In this document: piece by piece, positions 34,042-43,240 of the stretch
How the letters are laid out: each line of letters opens with the position of its first letter
Position numbering within the stretch: position 1 is the stretch's first letter
Origin: Bradyrhizobium yuanmingense
GTDB lineage: Bacteria; Pseudomonadota; Alphaproteobacteria; Rhizobiales; Xanthobacteraceae
Assembly (NCBI RefSeq): GCF_029167105.1
Contig: NZ_JARFML010000022.1
Coordinates: 1-64,000, forward strand
Length of the DNA: 64,000 bases
Direction of reading: 5' to 3'
Program-made: the position numbers and the translations under genes
Notes under the pieces: model-generated
What the model saw: the letters and a program-made list of their open reading frames with translations, nothing else
The model's database searches: none
What the model was told of the DNA's origin: nothing

Positions 34042-35562
34042 TCAGTTGCGGCGGTGGGCGTTGAGGCGGTGCTCGACGAACAAGGAATAGCGCGACATGC
34101 CAAAGCAGAACAGGAAGTAGATGATCCCGGCGAAGGCGAAGCCGGTGAACGCCGTCGAGGGCGTCGACCATTTCGGATCCGCGAACGAGGCGCGCAGCGA
34201 GCCGAGCAGATCGAACAGTGCCACGATCGAGACCAGCGAGGTATCCTTGAACAGCGAGATGAAGCTGTTGACGAGGTTCGGAATGACGTGCCGCAGCCCC
34301 TGCGGCAGCACGATCAGCGAGGTCGTCTTCCACCAGGACAGCCCGAGGGCGGCGGCCGCCTCGCTCTGCCCGCGCGGGATGGCCGCGAGCCCGCCGCGGA
34401 CGTTCTCGGCCTGATAGGCGCCGGTGAACAGCGCGATGCCGATCAGCGCACGCACCAAGCCGTCGACGGTGAAATTGCCGGGCAGGAACAGCGGCAGCAT
34501 GTAGGTTGCGAAGAACAGCACGGTGATCAGCGGCACGCCGCGCCAGAACTCGATGAAGGCGATCGAGAAGATTCGGATCAAGGGAATGGTCGAGCGGCGG
34601 CCGAGTGCGAGCGCGATGCCGATCGGCAGCGAGGTGACGATGCCGGTGACGGACACCACCAGCGTCACCAGGAGGCCGCCCCACAGATTCGTCGTCACGA
34701 CCGGCAATCCGCCGCGGTCGAGATCCATCAGCTTGATGACGATGGCGATGGCAATGAAGGTGGCGATGCTCGAGGCCAGAGCCCGCCCGCCGGTGCGAAC
34801 GCCGCCGCCGAGAACGAAGGCGATCAGGCAGACGATCCCGGCCGTGACGGCGAAATCCGCCCAGACCGGCTGGCCCGTGCCCTGGATAAAATCGCGTAGC
34901 CAGGTGAGCGGAAAGATCAGCCAATGGATCACCGTGCCGAGCAGCACGATGAGGCTCCCGAGCACCCACAGCAGCGGACCGACCGCGGAGGTCCTGCTCG
35001 AGGTGAGCAGCGCCTGTCCGGCACCGACGATGCTCTCGTCGAACAATTGCAGCAGGCCGGCCGTCCAGCTCAGCCCGAAGCCCTTGATGCCGCCGCCGTG
35101 CAGCAGGAAGAACGCCACCACCGGAAAGGCGACGAAGAACAGGCCGGCATTCAGGCTCTTGGCCGGCAGCCGCGGAATGAGCAGCGGCAACAGCAGGACC
35201 ACTGCGAGCAACAGAGTCAAGTTCACCCGCCAACGCTCGGCCTCGGGATAGAAGCCGTAGATCAGTTGCGGCAGCTTCGCCTGGATGTAGGGCCAGCAGG
35301 CGCCGACCGCAAAGCCGGCGTTCTCGGCCAGGCACGCGGTGCGGTCCTTACCGCTCCAGACCGCATCGACCATCAGGAACTTGACGGAGGGAACGATGGT
35401 GAACCAGAGCAGCAACGCGCCCACGATCGTCAGCAGGATGTTGGTCGGCGAGTTGAACAGGCGGGTGCGCATCAGGCCGATGAAGCCCGTGGTCTTCACC
35501 GGCGCGGGACGCTCGGCGAGCAGGTCCTGGCGGACGAAGCTGGACGAGATGACATCGCTCAT
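34042..35562 (-). CDS. aapM: general amino-acid ABC transporter permease AapM
   Basis: 506 residues from ATG 35562, which overlaps the aapQ stop by 4 bp. The long N-terminal part with extra membrane segments is characteristic of AapM. The C-terminal ~220 residues carry the HisMQ permease fold with the EAA loop (GQSEAAAALGLSWWKTTSLI, VLPQGLRHVIPNLVNSF). Pairs with AapQ to form the inner-membrane channel. Confidence 0.92.
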   Translation of the reverse strand: MSDVISSSFVRQDLLAERPAPVKTTGFIGLMRTRLFNSPTNILLTIVGALLLWFTIVPSVKFLMVDAVWSGKDRTACLAENAGFAVGACWPYIQAKLPQLIYGFYPEAERWRVNLTLLLAVVLLLPLLIPRLPAKSLNAGLFFVAFPVVAFFLLHGGGIKGFGLSWTAGLLQLFDESIVGAGQALLTSSRTSAVGPLLWVLGSLIVLLGTVIHWLIFPLTWLRDFIQGTGQPVWADFAVTAGIVCLIAFVLGGGVRTGGRALASSIATFIAIAIVIKLMDLDRGGLPVVTTNLWGGLLVTLVVSVTGIVTSLPIGIALALGRRSTIPLIRIFSIAFIEFWRGVPLITVLFFATYMLPLFLPGNFTVDGLVRALIGIALFTGAYQAENVRGGLAAIPRGQSEAAAALGLSWWKTTSLIVLPQGLRHVIPNLVNSFISLFKDTSLVSIVALFDLLGSLRASFADPKWSTPSTAFTGFAFAGIIYFLFCFGMSRYSLFVEHRLNAHRRN

Positions 35563-36764
35563 GCGCCGAGACTCCGGCTGACGCGCCAACCGTAGACGCT
35601 CATGATCGCGCTGGTCAGGAGCGAGATCAGGAGATAGACGCCCATCGTCATGGCGATGATCTCGATCGCCTGCCCGGTCTGGCTCAGCGACGTGCCGGCA
35701 AACACCGACACCAGGTCAGGATAGCCGATCGCGACCGCCAGCGACGAGTTCTTGGTGAGATTGAGGTACTGGTTGGTCAGCGGCGGCACGATGACGCGCA
35801 TGGCCTGCGGCACGACGATGAGGCGGAGCGTGGCGCCGCGGCTGAGGCCGAGCGAGGATCCCGCCTCCATCTGCCCCTTGTGAACGGACAGGATGCCGGC
35901 GCGCACGATCTCGGCGATGAAGGCCGCGGTATAGGTCGCCAGCGCCACCGTCAGCGCCACGAATTCCGGGATGATGCGTGAGCCGCCGGCGAAGTTGAAC
36001 CCCCTCAGCTGCGGCAGCTCGAAGGTGAAGGGCAGACCGAACACCAGCATCGTGGCCAGCGGAAGCCCGAACAACAGGGCCAGCACGGAAGGCCAGATGC
36101 GGATCACCTGCCCGCGCTGGAACAGCGCTCGCCTTGCGTAGACGCGCAGCGCCAGTGAGGCGACGATGCCGAGCGCCAGCACCGCCAGGAATGGCGCAAG
36201 ACCGCTCTGACCAATCGGGCTGGGAATGACGAGGCCCCGATTGCTGATGAAGGCAATGCCGAACAGGGAAATGCTCTGCCGCGGATTGGGCAAGGCCGCG
36301 AGCACCGCCAGATACCAGAACAGGATCTGGAACAGCAGCGGCAGGTTGCGGATGACCTCGACATAGATCTCGCCGACCCGCGACAGCAGCCAATTGGGCG
36401 ACAGCCGGCACAGCGCGACGATGAAGCCGATCACCGTGGCGAAGACGATGCCCACCACGGAGACCACGAGCGTATTCAACAGCCCGACCACGAACACGCG
36501 CAGGAACGTATCCGAGCCGGTATAGGAGATCAGGGTCTGGTTGACGTCGAAGCCGGCATTGTTCCTGAGAAAGCCGAAGCCGGCGGCGATGTGCTGGTTC
36601 TCGAGATTGGCCCGCGCATTGGAGACGATCTCGTAGCCGATCCAGCCCAGGATCGCCGCGAAGGCGAACTGGACGGCAACGCCGTTCCAGCCTGCCTTGC
36701 CGCCCAGAATGCGCCGGATCTTCAACGCGATCTGGGGCGGCGGTTTTCGAGCCTCGGTGCTCAT
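35559..36764 (-). CDS. aapQ: general amino-acid ABC transporter permease AapQ
   Basis: 401 residues. N-terminal membrane segment (VQFAFAAILGWIGYEIVSNA), then periplasmic loop with FGFLRNNAGFDVNQTLISYT, a classic AapQ stretch. The HisMQ fold follows with the ATPase-contacting EAA loop (MEAGSSLGLSRGATLRLIVV). The stop overlaps the aapM start. It lies 25 bp after aapJ. Confidence 0.92.
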   Translation of the reverse strand: MSTEARKPPPQIALKIRRILGGKAGWNGVAVQFAFAAILGWIGYEIVSNARANLENQHIAAGFGFLRNNAGFDVNQTLISYTGSDTFLRVFVVGLLNTLVVSVVGIVFATVIGFIVALCRLSPNWLLSRVGEIYVEVIRNLPLLFQILFWYLAVLAALPNPRQSISLFGIAFISNRGLVIPSPIGQSGLAPFLAVLALGIVASLALRVYARRALFQRGQVIRIWPSVLALLFGLPLATMLVFGLPFTFELPQLRGFNFAGGSRIIPEFVALTVALATYTAAFIAEIVRAGILSVHKGQMEAGSSLGLSRGATLRLIVVPQAMRVIVPPLTNQYLNLTKNSSLAVAIGYPDLVSVFAGTSLSQTGQAIEIIAMTMGVYLLISLLTSAIMSVYGWRVSRSLGA

Positions 36765-36789
36765 GCCGCTGCCGGCCGATCAGGGCTGA

Positions 36790-37806
36790 TCAGCGGATCG
36801 GCGGCGCGTACTGAAGACCGCCCTTGTTCCAGAGATTGTTGACACCGCGATTGATGGCGAGCGGAGAGCCGGCACCGACGTTGCGATCGAACACCTCGCC
36901 GTAATTGCCGACGGTCTTCACGATCCGCACCACCCAATCCTTGGTCAGGCCGAGCTGTTCGCCGAAATTGCCGTCGCTGCCGAGCACGCGCTTCAGCTCG
37001 GGATTTTCCAGCTTCGCCTTCTCATCGATGTTCTTCGAGGTCACGCCGAGCTCTTCGGCGGTGAGCATCGCGAACAGCGTCCATTTCACGATGTCGAACC
37101 ACTGGTCGTCGCCGTGCCGCACCATCGGACCGAGCGGCTCCTTCGAGATGATCTCGGGCAGCACCATGTGGTCGTTGGGGCTGGCGAGCTTGAGGCGGTT
37201 GGCGTACAGGCCCGACTGGTCGGTGGTGAAGACGTCGCAGCGGCCGGCCTCATAGGCCTTGACGGTCTCGTCGTTGGTGGCGAACGCGATCACCTCGTAC
37301 TTCATGTTGTTGGCCTTGAAGTAGTCGGCGAGATTCTGCTCAGTGGTGGTGCCGGTCTGCACGCAGACCGATGCGCTGTTGAGCTCGAGCGCCGAATTCA
37401 CCTTGAGCGACTTCTTCACCATGAAGCCCTGCCCGTCGTAATAGGTCACGCCGGTGAAATTGGCGCCGAGCGAGGTGTCGCGCGAGATGGTCCAGGTGGT
37501 GTTGCGCGAGAGCACATCGATCTCGCCGGATTGCAGCGCGGTGAAGCGGTCCTTGGCCGACAGCGGCACGAACTTGACCTTGGTCGGATCGTTGAAGATC
37601 GCACCGGCAATGGCGCGGCAGACGTCGACGTCGATGCCGGTCCAGTTGCCCTTGTCGTCGGGCGAGGAGAAGCCCGGCAGGCCCTGGCTGACGCCGCAGG
37701 ACACCATGCCCCGATCCTTGACGGTCTTGAGCGTTTGCGCCTCGGCGGCTTGGGCGGTGAGGCCGGCGGCGAGAGCAAGGGAGAGAGCCAGGGTTACGCG
37801 TTTCAT
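36790..37806 (-). CDS. aapJ: general amino-acid ABC transporter solute-binding protein AapJ
   Basis: 338 residues from ATG 37806 (an in-frame TTG lies 6 codons earlier). Signal peptide MKRVTLALSLALAAGLTAQA with cleavage before EAQTL. The mature protein has the AapJ pattern: VKDRGMVSCGVSQGLPGFSS, LSAKDRFTALQSGEIDVLSR and GRCDVFTTDQSGLYANRLKL, ending WNKGGLQYAPPIR. It binds a broad range of L-amino acids in the periplasm. It heads the minus-strand operon aapJQMP. The 397-bp gap to metC (37807-38203) must hold two divergent promoters, but no clear operator was seen. Confidence 0.93.
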   Translation of the reverse strand: MKRVTLALSLALAAGLTAQAAEAQTLKTVKDRGMVSCGVSQGLPGFSSPDDKGNWTGIDVDVCRAIAGAIFNDPTKVKFVPLSAKDRFTALQSGEIDVLSRNTTWTISRDTSLGANFTGVTYYDGQGFMVKKSLKVNSALELNSASVCVQTGTTTEQNLADYFKANNMKYEVIAFATNDETVKAYEAGRCDVFTTDQSGLYANRLKLASPNDHMVLPEIISKEPLGPMVRHGDDQWFDIVKWTLFAMLTAEELGVTSKNIDEKAKLENPELKRVLGSDGNFGEQLGLTKDWVVRIVKTVGNYGEVFDRNVGAGSPLAINRGVNNLWNKGGLQYAPPIR

Positions 37807-38203
37807 GGGCTTTGGGCCTTTCAAGGTCGTCTCAAGGTCAGGAATGTTGTCTTAGGATCGTCTCTGCCAGGCCAGGTCCTTCAAGAATCTGGCCTTGCAA
37901 GAGTCATGCTGGAAAACCTTGCCGAACACTCGCCGATCTCGGGAGGCCATACCTTCATCCCCGCCGCCGGCGCCCGCCATCTCTTGGCTGTGACGCGACG
38001 TCCGGTCAGGCAATGGATCGAAGGTCGCGGCAGGCCCCTCAACATGCGGCGACTGAATAGCACCTGCGCATCACAGAACGACTGGCGTTCCGGGTCAAGG
38101 GGTTGACGGGACTCTTCTGTGTTCTGTTATTAACGACCGCGGCCTTTCGGCCGGCCCAGGGGCGCGATGCGTCCGGTGGAAACGCGGTTTTGAAAGCAGG
38201 CGC

Positions 38204-39388
38204 ATGGATTCTTCGTCCTCCCAAGAGCAGCACGCCGAGACCCGGCTGGTCACCTCCGGCCGCGACACCAAGGCGCAGAAGGGGTTCGTCAATCCGCCGG
38301 TCTTCCACGGCTCGACCGTGCTCTATCCGACCGCAGAGGACCTGCACGCCCATCGCGGCGAGTTCACCTACGGCCGTCACGGTTCCCCGACCACCAAGGC
38401 GTTCCAGGAGACGCTGATGGCGCTGGAGGGTCCGCAATGCGCCGGCGTCGGTATCGTGCCGTCGGGGCTGTCGGCGATCTCCACCACCCTGCTCTCGGTG
38501 CTGAAGGCCGGCGACCACATCCTGGTGGTCGACAGCATCTATCGACCCTCGCGCAATTTCTGCAACGGCATGCTCACGCGCTACGGCGTCGAGACCACCT
38601 ATTTCGATCCGATGATCGGCGCCGGCATCGACAAGCTGTTCAAGCCCAACACCCGGGCCGTTCTGGTGGAGGCGCCGGGCTCGCAATCGTTCGAGATGCC
38701 CGACATCCGCGCCATCGCCGAAGTCGCACATGGGCGCGGCGCGCTCGTCATCGACGACAACACCTGGGCGACGCCGCTCTATCACCGCTCGCTCGACCAG
38801 GGCGTCGACATCAGCATGCAGGCCGCCACCAAATATATCGGCGGTCATTCCGACATCATGTTCGGCACCATCTCGGCCAACGCCAAGGCCTGGCCGATGA
38901 TTGCCGAAGGCATCCGCCTGCTTGGCGTCTGCGCCGGTCCCGACGACGTCTTCCTGGCGCTGCGCGGCCTCCGCACGCTATCGGTGCGGCTGGCGCAGCA
39001 TCATCGCTCCGGGCTCGAGATGGCGCGCTGGCTGGCGGCGAGGCCCGAGGTTGCGCGCGTGCTGCATCCCGGGCTTGAGACTGATCCCGGTCATGCGATC
39101 TGGAAGCGCGACTTCACCGGCGCCTCCGGCCTGTTCAGCATCGTGCTGAAGCCAGCGCCGCAGAAGGCGGTCGACACCATGCTCAATACGCTGAAGTTGT
39201 TCGGCATGGGCTTTTCCTGGGGCGGGTTCGAGAGCCTTGCAATTCCCTTCGATTGCGATGCCTATCGAACCGCGACCAAATGGGCGCCCGGCGGCCCGAC
39301 GCTGCGTCTCCACATCGGGCTCGAGAGCACCGACGACCTCAAGGCCGATCTCGATCGCGGCTTCGCTGCCCTGAAAGCGGCCATGTGA
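38204..39388 (+). CDS. metC: cystathionine beta-lyase (MetC) family
   Basis: 394 residues of a Cys/Met-metabolism PLP enzyme. N-terminal TRLVTSGRDTKAQKGFVNPP, the tyrosine/arginine pair in EFTYGRHGSPTTKAF, and the Schiff-base lysine Lys210 in AATKYIGGHSD. The substrate arginine lies in LRLHIGLE. MetC cleaves cystathionine to homocysteine, pyruvate and ammonia in methionine synthesis. I looked for a SAM riboswitch upstream of the ATG and did not see a convincing one. It is divergent from aapJ and convergent with the lipid A cluster. Confidence 0.88.
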   Translation: MDSSSSQEQHAETRLVTSGRDTKAQKGFVNPPVFHGSTVLYPTAEDLHAHRGEFTYGRHGSPTTKAFQETLMALEGPQCAGVGIVPSGLSAISTTLLSVLKAGDHILVVDSIYRPSRNFCNGMLTRYGVETTYFDPMIGAGIDKLFKPNTRAVLVEAPGSQSFEMPDIRAIAEVAHGRGALVIDDNTWATPLYHRSLDQGVDISMQAATKYIGGHSDIMFGTISANAKAWPMIAEGIRLLGVCAGPDDVFLALRGLRTLSVRLAQHHRSGLEMARWLAARPEVARVLHPGLETDPGHAIWKRDFTGASGLFSIVLKPAPQKAVDTMLNTLKLFGMGFSWGGFESLAIPFDCDAYRTATKWAPGGPTLRLHIGLESTDDLKADLDRGFAALKAAM

Positions 39389-39449
39389 GCATCAGGATTG
39401 GGCATCTCGCCCAGCAACGTGCCAGGCTTCAACGGAGCCGAACGCTGGA

Positions 39450-39788
39450 TCAGCGGTCCAGCGTCTTCGAGGCGGTGCCGCGGTTCTTCCATATCAGCAT
39501 GATGTTTCTGATATAGATGATGGTCGCGAGCGACTGTCCGAGGATGATGACGGGCTCGCGCTTCACGACGCCATAGACCAGCGTCATCAGCCCGCCGCCC
39601 ATCGAGCAGAACCAGAACGCCATCGGCACCACGCTGTTGCCGGCGCGCTCGCTCGCGATCCACTGCACCAGGAAGCGCGCCGTGAAGAACAGCTGCGCGA
39701 CCAGGCCGAATGCCAGCCAGAAGTCGAATTTGGCGACGAAGACGTCATAGAGATAATTGCTCAGCGCCTGACCGTATTGAATGATCAT
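39450..39788 (-). CDS. lipid-A-disaccharide-synthase N-terminal-domain (LAB_N) membrane protein
   Basis: 112 residues, three to four membrane segments. The pattern FWLAFGLVAQLFFTARFLVQ, then WIASERAGNSVVPMAFWFCS and GQSLATIIYIRNIMLIWKNR, is the stand-alone LAB_N family. It resembles the extra membrane domain at the N-terminus of some LpxB proteins and is distantly related to small sugar/flippase-like membrane proteins. It overlaps the GT2 gene by 4 bp. Context suggests help in moving or presenting a lipid-linked sugar for lipid A modification, an inference. Confidence 0.88.
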   Translation of the reverse strand: MIIQYGQALSNYLYDVFVAKFDFWLAFGLVAQLFFTARFLVQWIASERAGNSVVPMAFWFCSMGGGLMTLVYGVVKREPVIILGQSLATIIYIRNIMLIWKNRGTASKTLDR

Positions 39789-40555
39789 GCGTTCACCTCG
39801 GTCACCTCAGGCGTCGGCTTCTTGCGGCGGATCAGCCACCACACGCCGGCGAGATCCATGATGCCGATCCACAGCCGGTCGAAGAAACCATAATTGGACA
39901 CGCCCGAATGGCGCGGCCGGTCGATCACGTCGACATAGGCGATGTCGTAGCCTTCGCGGCGGACCAACGCGGGAAGGAAGCGATGCAGCCCGTCGAAATA
40001 AGGCAACATCAGGAAGACGTCGCGGCGGAACGCCTTCAGCCCGCAGCCGGTGTCGCGCGTGCCGTCCTTCAGGATGCCGTTGCGAACGCCGTTGGCGACG
40101 CGCGACTGGAATTTCTTGAAGCCGGTGTCCTTGCGCCCGATCCGCTGGCCGGCCGCGAGACCGACGCGCCCTGCCCCCTTCTCGACTGCCGCGATCAGGT
40201 CGGGCAGGAAGGCCGGATTGTTCTGGCCGTCGCCATCGAGCGTCGCCACGATCTCTCCGCGCGCCGCGCGCACGCCGCTGCGCACGGCTGCCGACTGGCC
40301 GCCCGATCGTGCATGGCGAAGCTGACGCAGATTGCTCCGCTGCTTCATGATGGCGCCAAGCCGCTCGCCGGTGGCGTCGGTCGAGCCGTCGTTGACGTAG
40401 ATGATCTCATAGGGCCAGCGGCCATCGAGTGCCGCGCCGATCTCCGCGATCAGCGGCGCGATGTTGTCGGCTTCGTTGCGCACGGGAACAACGATGGACA
40501 CCGAAGGCTGGGACGTCGACAAATCGAGGCTCGTGGTTGGAATTGACCTGCCCAA
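39785..40555 (-). CDS. family-2 glycosyltransferase, polyprenyl-phosphate sugar synthase-like
   Basis: 256 residues. GT-A fold with VSIVVPVRNEADNIAPLIAE, IIYVNDGSTDATGERL, the DXD-like VATLDGDGQNNPAFLPDL and the acceptor-side loop KDGTRDTGCGLKAFRRDVF. One C-terminal hydrophobic stretch (LWIGIMDLAGVWWLI). Relatives (DPM1, ArnC, RgtE) attach mannose, aminoarabinose or galacturonic acid to polyprenyl phosphate on the cytoplasmic face. It is the obvious donor-maker for the ArnT-like enzyme at 41448. The sugar cannot be read from sequence. Confidence 0.88.
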   Translation of the reverse strand: MGRSIPTTSLDLSTSQPSVSIVVPVRNEADNIAPLIAEIGAALDGRWPYEIIYVNDGSTDATGERLGAIMKQRSNLRQLRHARSGGQSAAVRSGVRAARGEIVATLDGDGQNNPAFLPDLIAAVEKGAGRVGLAAGQRIGRKDTGFKKFQSRVANGVRNGILKDGTRDTGCGLKAFRRDVFLMLPYFDGLHRFLPALVRREGYDIAYVDVIDRPRHSGVSNYGFFDRLWIGIMDLAGVWWLIRRKKPTPEVTEVNA

Positions 40556-40600
40556 ATCGACCTGCCCATGGGAACCGGCGGTCCCGGCAGGCAGCCGCTT

Positions 40601-41446
40601 TTATGGGGCGGATGCCCGGTGGGCAACCCTTTTAAGGCGATCGGAAAACGTCCCTGAAAGCGGCACGATGGTGCCGTCGGCGCGAATGGCAAATCCGAGC
40701 TTTCGGGCCGCGAACCAGTAATGAACCGCCATGGCGCCCACCGTTCCGACCAGAGCGCCGGCGACCACGTCGCTCGGATGATGCGCCAGCAACACCAGGC
40801 GCGTCAGCACGATCACGATTGCGTAAGTGAACATGAAGACGCGCAGACGCGGCCACAGTGCCGAGACGGCAAACGCCAGGGCGAACGCGGCCACGGCGTG
40901 GCCTGACGGCAGGCTGGCATAAGCCCCTGTCCCCTCGAACGGGACGAAGTTGAACGGATTGGCCTTGCCCCCGACGAACGGACGTCCGCGGCCGATGGCA
41001 TATTTCAGGATCTCGGCGACGAAGGCCGACACGGCAACCGACAGAAACAGGAATTGCAGCCGCGTGCCGAAGCCGAGCAGCAGCGCGCGGCGGCTCCCAC
41101 GCAGCCCAGCCGCGACGAGCGCCAGCACCACCAGCGCAGCCCCCAGCACCGAGAGGATATACTCGTCCTTGCCGAAATCGGTGAGGATGCGGATCGGCCA
41201 CAGGCTCGGCGTGCCGCGCGGCGGCATCAGCAGGATTTCCGTCTGATCGAACGCGACCATCAGCACGATCACCAGCGCTGCACCCGCCGCCGCAAGCCAC
41301 AGCGAATGCCGCGCCAGCTTCCGGGCGGCCTCGGCGCGGCGCGAGTGCGAGGGCGACCGCACGAGCTGCGCCAGCGCGCGCCAGGACACCGCTAGCAATT
41401 GCGCGGGATAGCCGGCATGCGGTGCAATGTCGGTCGGAGCCCGCAT
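40601..41446 (-). CDS. PAP2-family membrane phosphatase
   Basis: 281 residues, about six membrane segments. The three phosphatase motifs are complete: KYAIGRGRP (KX6RP), PSGHA, and RLVLLAHHPSD (RX5HX3D). Family members (LpxE, LpxF, BacA-like undecaprenyl phosphatases) remove phosphate from lipid A or lipid carriers at the periplasmic face. In this cluster it could dephosphorylate lipid A before a sugar is added, or recycle the polyprenyl carrier. It is separated from the ArnT-like gene by 1 bp. Confidence 0.88.
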   Translation of the reverse strand: MRAPTDIAPHAGYPAQLLAVSWRALAQLVRSPSHSRRAEAARKLARHSLWLAAAGAALVIVLMVAFDQTEILLMPPRGTPSLWPIRILTDFGKDEYILSVLGAALVVLALVAAGLRGSRRALLLGFGTRLQFLFLSVAVSAFVAEILKYAIGRGRPFVGGKANPFNFVPFEGTGAYASLPSGHAVAAFALAFAVSALWPRLRVFMFTYAIVIVLTRLVLLAHHPSDVVAGALVGTVGAMAVHYWFAARKLGFAIRADGTIVPLSGTFSDRLKRVAHRASAP

Positions 41447-41447
41447 C

Positions 41448-43190
41448 CTATTCGGTACCTTCCGAGCGGAAGATCGAGATCGAGATCGCGCGCCCTTGCG
41501 AGAAATTATAGCCGTCGATGCGGGCGCCGACCTTGTAACGCAGCCCGATCGCCTCGGCGCGCTGCACGAAGCTGCGCTCCGAGCGCTGCTCGATCAGCGC
41601 GAAGCGGCAGCTGCCCTGCCGCAGAAAATCCGCCGCACCGGAGCCGTCGGTGAGCAAGGTCCGGGTGCCCGCCAGGAAGACGAGGCTCGGCTCGTGATAA
41701 CCGGCCGCAGCCGCCTTCGGTCCGATGCAGGTGACGTTGCGAAGCGCGCGCGCGATCTCGATGCTGGGAAATAGCGGCGTCAGCGACGGCAGCACGATGC
41801 CGTAAATCGTCACGGCGAGCATCAGGCCTGCGACCAGGGCGTTGAGCAACGAGCGCTCGGCGCGGTTGGTATCGAACAGCCACCAGGCGAACAGACCAAA
41901 GATCAGCGCGGCCGCGATGAACGGCCAAGCTGCGAAAGCGGGCTGCCGCGTCAGTATCACCGAGCCGACCACCGCAATGATGGAGGCGGCTGCGGGGATC
42001 GCGAACCACCAGGCCGAGCCGCGCATCAGCCAGGAGCGCGACAGCACGCGCCGCTCCACCGCGCCGGCGGTGAGGATCGCGATCGCGGGATACAGCGGCA
42101 GCACGTAATGCGGCAGCTTGGTCAGCACCGCCTCGAACACGATCCAGGACGGGATCAGCCAGGCCAGCAGGAACTGCGCGCCGGGCTCACGGCGGGCCCG
42201 CCACACCGCGGGCGCCGCCATCGCCGCCAGCGGCGCACCCGGCCAGAACGTGATCCAGAACAGCGCCAGGTAAAGTCCGGGCGGTGCGCCGTGCGATTCC
42301 TGGGCGCCGAGCTTGCTCAGCATGTCGCCGCCGACGGAGGTGGTGAAGAAGGTCTCGCCCGCGCGCCAGAAGATCGCGACGAACCAGGGCAGCACCAGCA
42401 CCAGCATCCACATCAGGCCCCAGACAGGCCGCAGCTTCCACAGCCAGGAGGCGTCGCGGTCCTGGATCGCGAGCGCGACGATGGTCAGGCCTGCGAACAT
42501 CAGGATCAGCGGGCCCTTGATCAGGATGCCCACCGCGAGTGCGGTCCAGAAAATCGCGGGCCAGCTCCAGGGCGGATGCGTCTCGTCCTCGGCGCGCTGC
42601 CAGGACAGATAGGCCCGCGCCATCGCGCCCATCGCGGCGACCACGCAGAGCAGCAGCATGGCGTCGGTCTTGGCCAGGCGCGCCTCGACGCCGAGCAGCA
42701 CGGAGGCGCACATCATCAGCGCCGCCAGCACCGCGGCACGTCGTGTGATGAATCCGAGCGCGGCCCAATAGGTCATCAGCACGGCGCCGATCGCCCCCAT
42801 CAGCGACGGCAGCCGGTAGACCCAGATACGCAATTCGGCCTTCGGCAGCTTGAGCATCGATGCGGCTTCGACGGTTGCCGATTGCAACCAGTAGATGCCG
42901 ACCGGCTTCTTGTAGCGGACGTCCTCCTGAAAGCGGATGTCGACATAGTCGCCGCTCTCGACCATCTGCTTGGTGGCCTGGGCAAACCGCGCCTCGTCGC
43001 GGTCGATCGGCGGGATGGTGAAGAAGCCCGGCAGGAACAGCAGCAGCGCGCACAGCAGCAGGAAGCCGACCGCGCGCGGGTGGCTGGCGGTGACGATGTC
43101 GAGCATGCGCACGAGCCCGCTGCCCGGATTTGTGGGCGATTTCGACTCGCGGGGGGCTCCAAAACGGGGGCTGGGGTAGGTCTCGGCCAT
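41448..43190 (-). CDS. ArnT-like (GT39/GT83) membrane glycosyltransferase
   Basis: 580 residues with about 11-13 membrane segments. The first periplasmic loop carries PPIDRDEARFAQATKQMVES and VRYKKPVGIYWLQSATVEAA, the signature of ArnT/PMT enzymes that take sugar from polyprenyl phosphate. The C-terminal periplasmic domain is soluble (~480-580). Rhizobial relatives (RgtA-D) add galacturonic acid to lipid A or core, and Bradyrhizobium lipid A is known to carry mannose and galacturonic acid. It is first in the minus-strand cluster ArnT-PAP2-GT2-LAB_N. A start at Met29 (43106) is also possible. Confidence 0.85.
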   Translation of the reverse strand: MAETYPSPRFGAPRESKSPTNPGSGLVRMLDIVTASHPRAVGFLLLCALLLFLPGFFTIPPIDRDEARFAQATKQMVESGDYVDIRFQEDVRYKKPVGIYWLQSATVEAASMLKLPKAELRIWVYRLPSLMGAIGAVLMTYWAALGFITRRAAVLAALMMCASVLLGVEARLAKTDAMLLLCVVAAMGAMARAYLSWQRAEDETHPPWSWPAIFWTALAVGILIKGPLILMFAGLTIVALAIQDRDASWLWKLRPVWGLMWMLVLVLPWFVAIFWRAGETFFTTSVGGDMLSKLGAQESHGAPPGLYLALFWITFWPGAPLAAMAAPAVWRARREPGAQFLLAWLIPSWIVFEAVLTKLPHYVLPLYPAIAILTAGAVERRVLSRSWLMRGSAWWFAIPAAASIIAVVGSVILTRQPAFAAWPFIAAALIFGLFAWWLFDTNRAERSLLNALVAGLMLAVTIYGIVLPSLTPLFPSIEIARALRNVTCIGPKAAAAGYHEPSLVFLAGTRTLLTDGSGAADFLRQGSCRFALIEQRSERSFVQRAEAIGLRYKVGARIDGYNFSQGRAISISIFRSEGTE

Positions 43191-43240
43191 TGGTTCCGCT
43201 TACGCTGAAACCGCCATGGCCACAACCGCTTAAGGCAGGG

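Noticed and set aside
38100..38203. Possible SAM-II-type riboswitch before metC
   Set aside because: I could not find the conserved SAM-II core or pseudoknot pairing in the leader.
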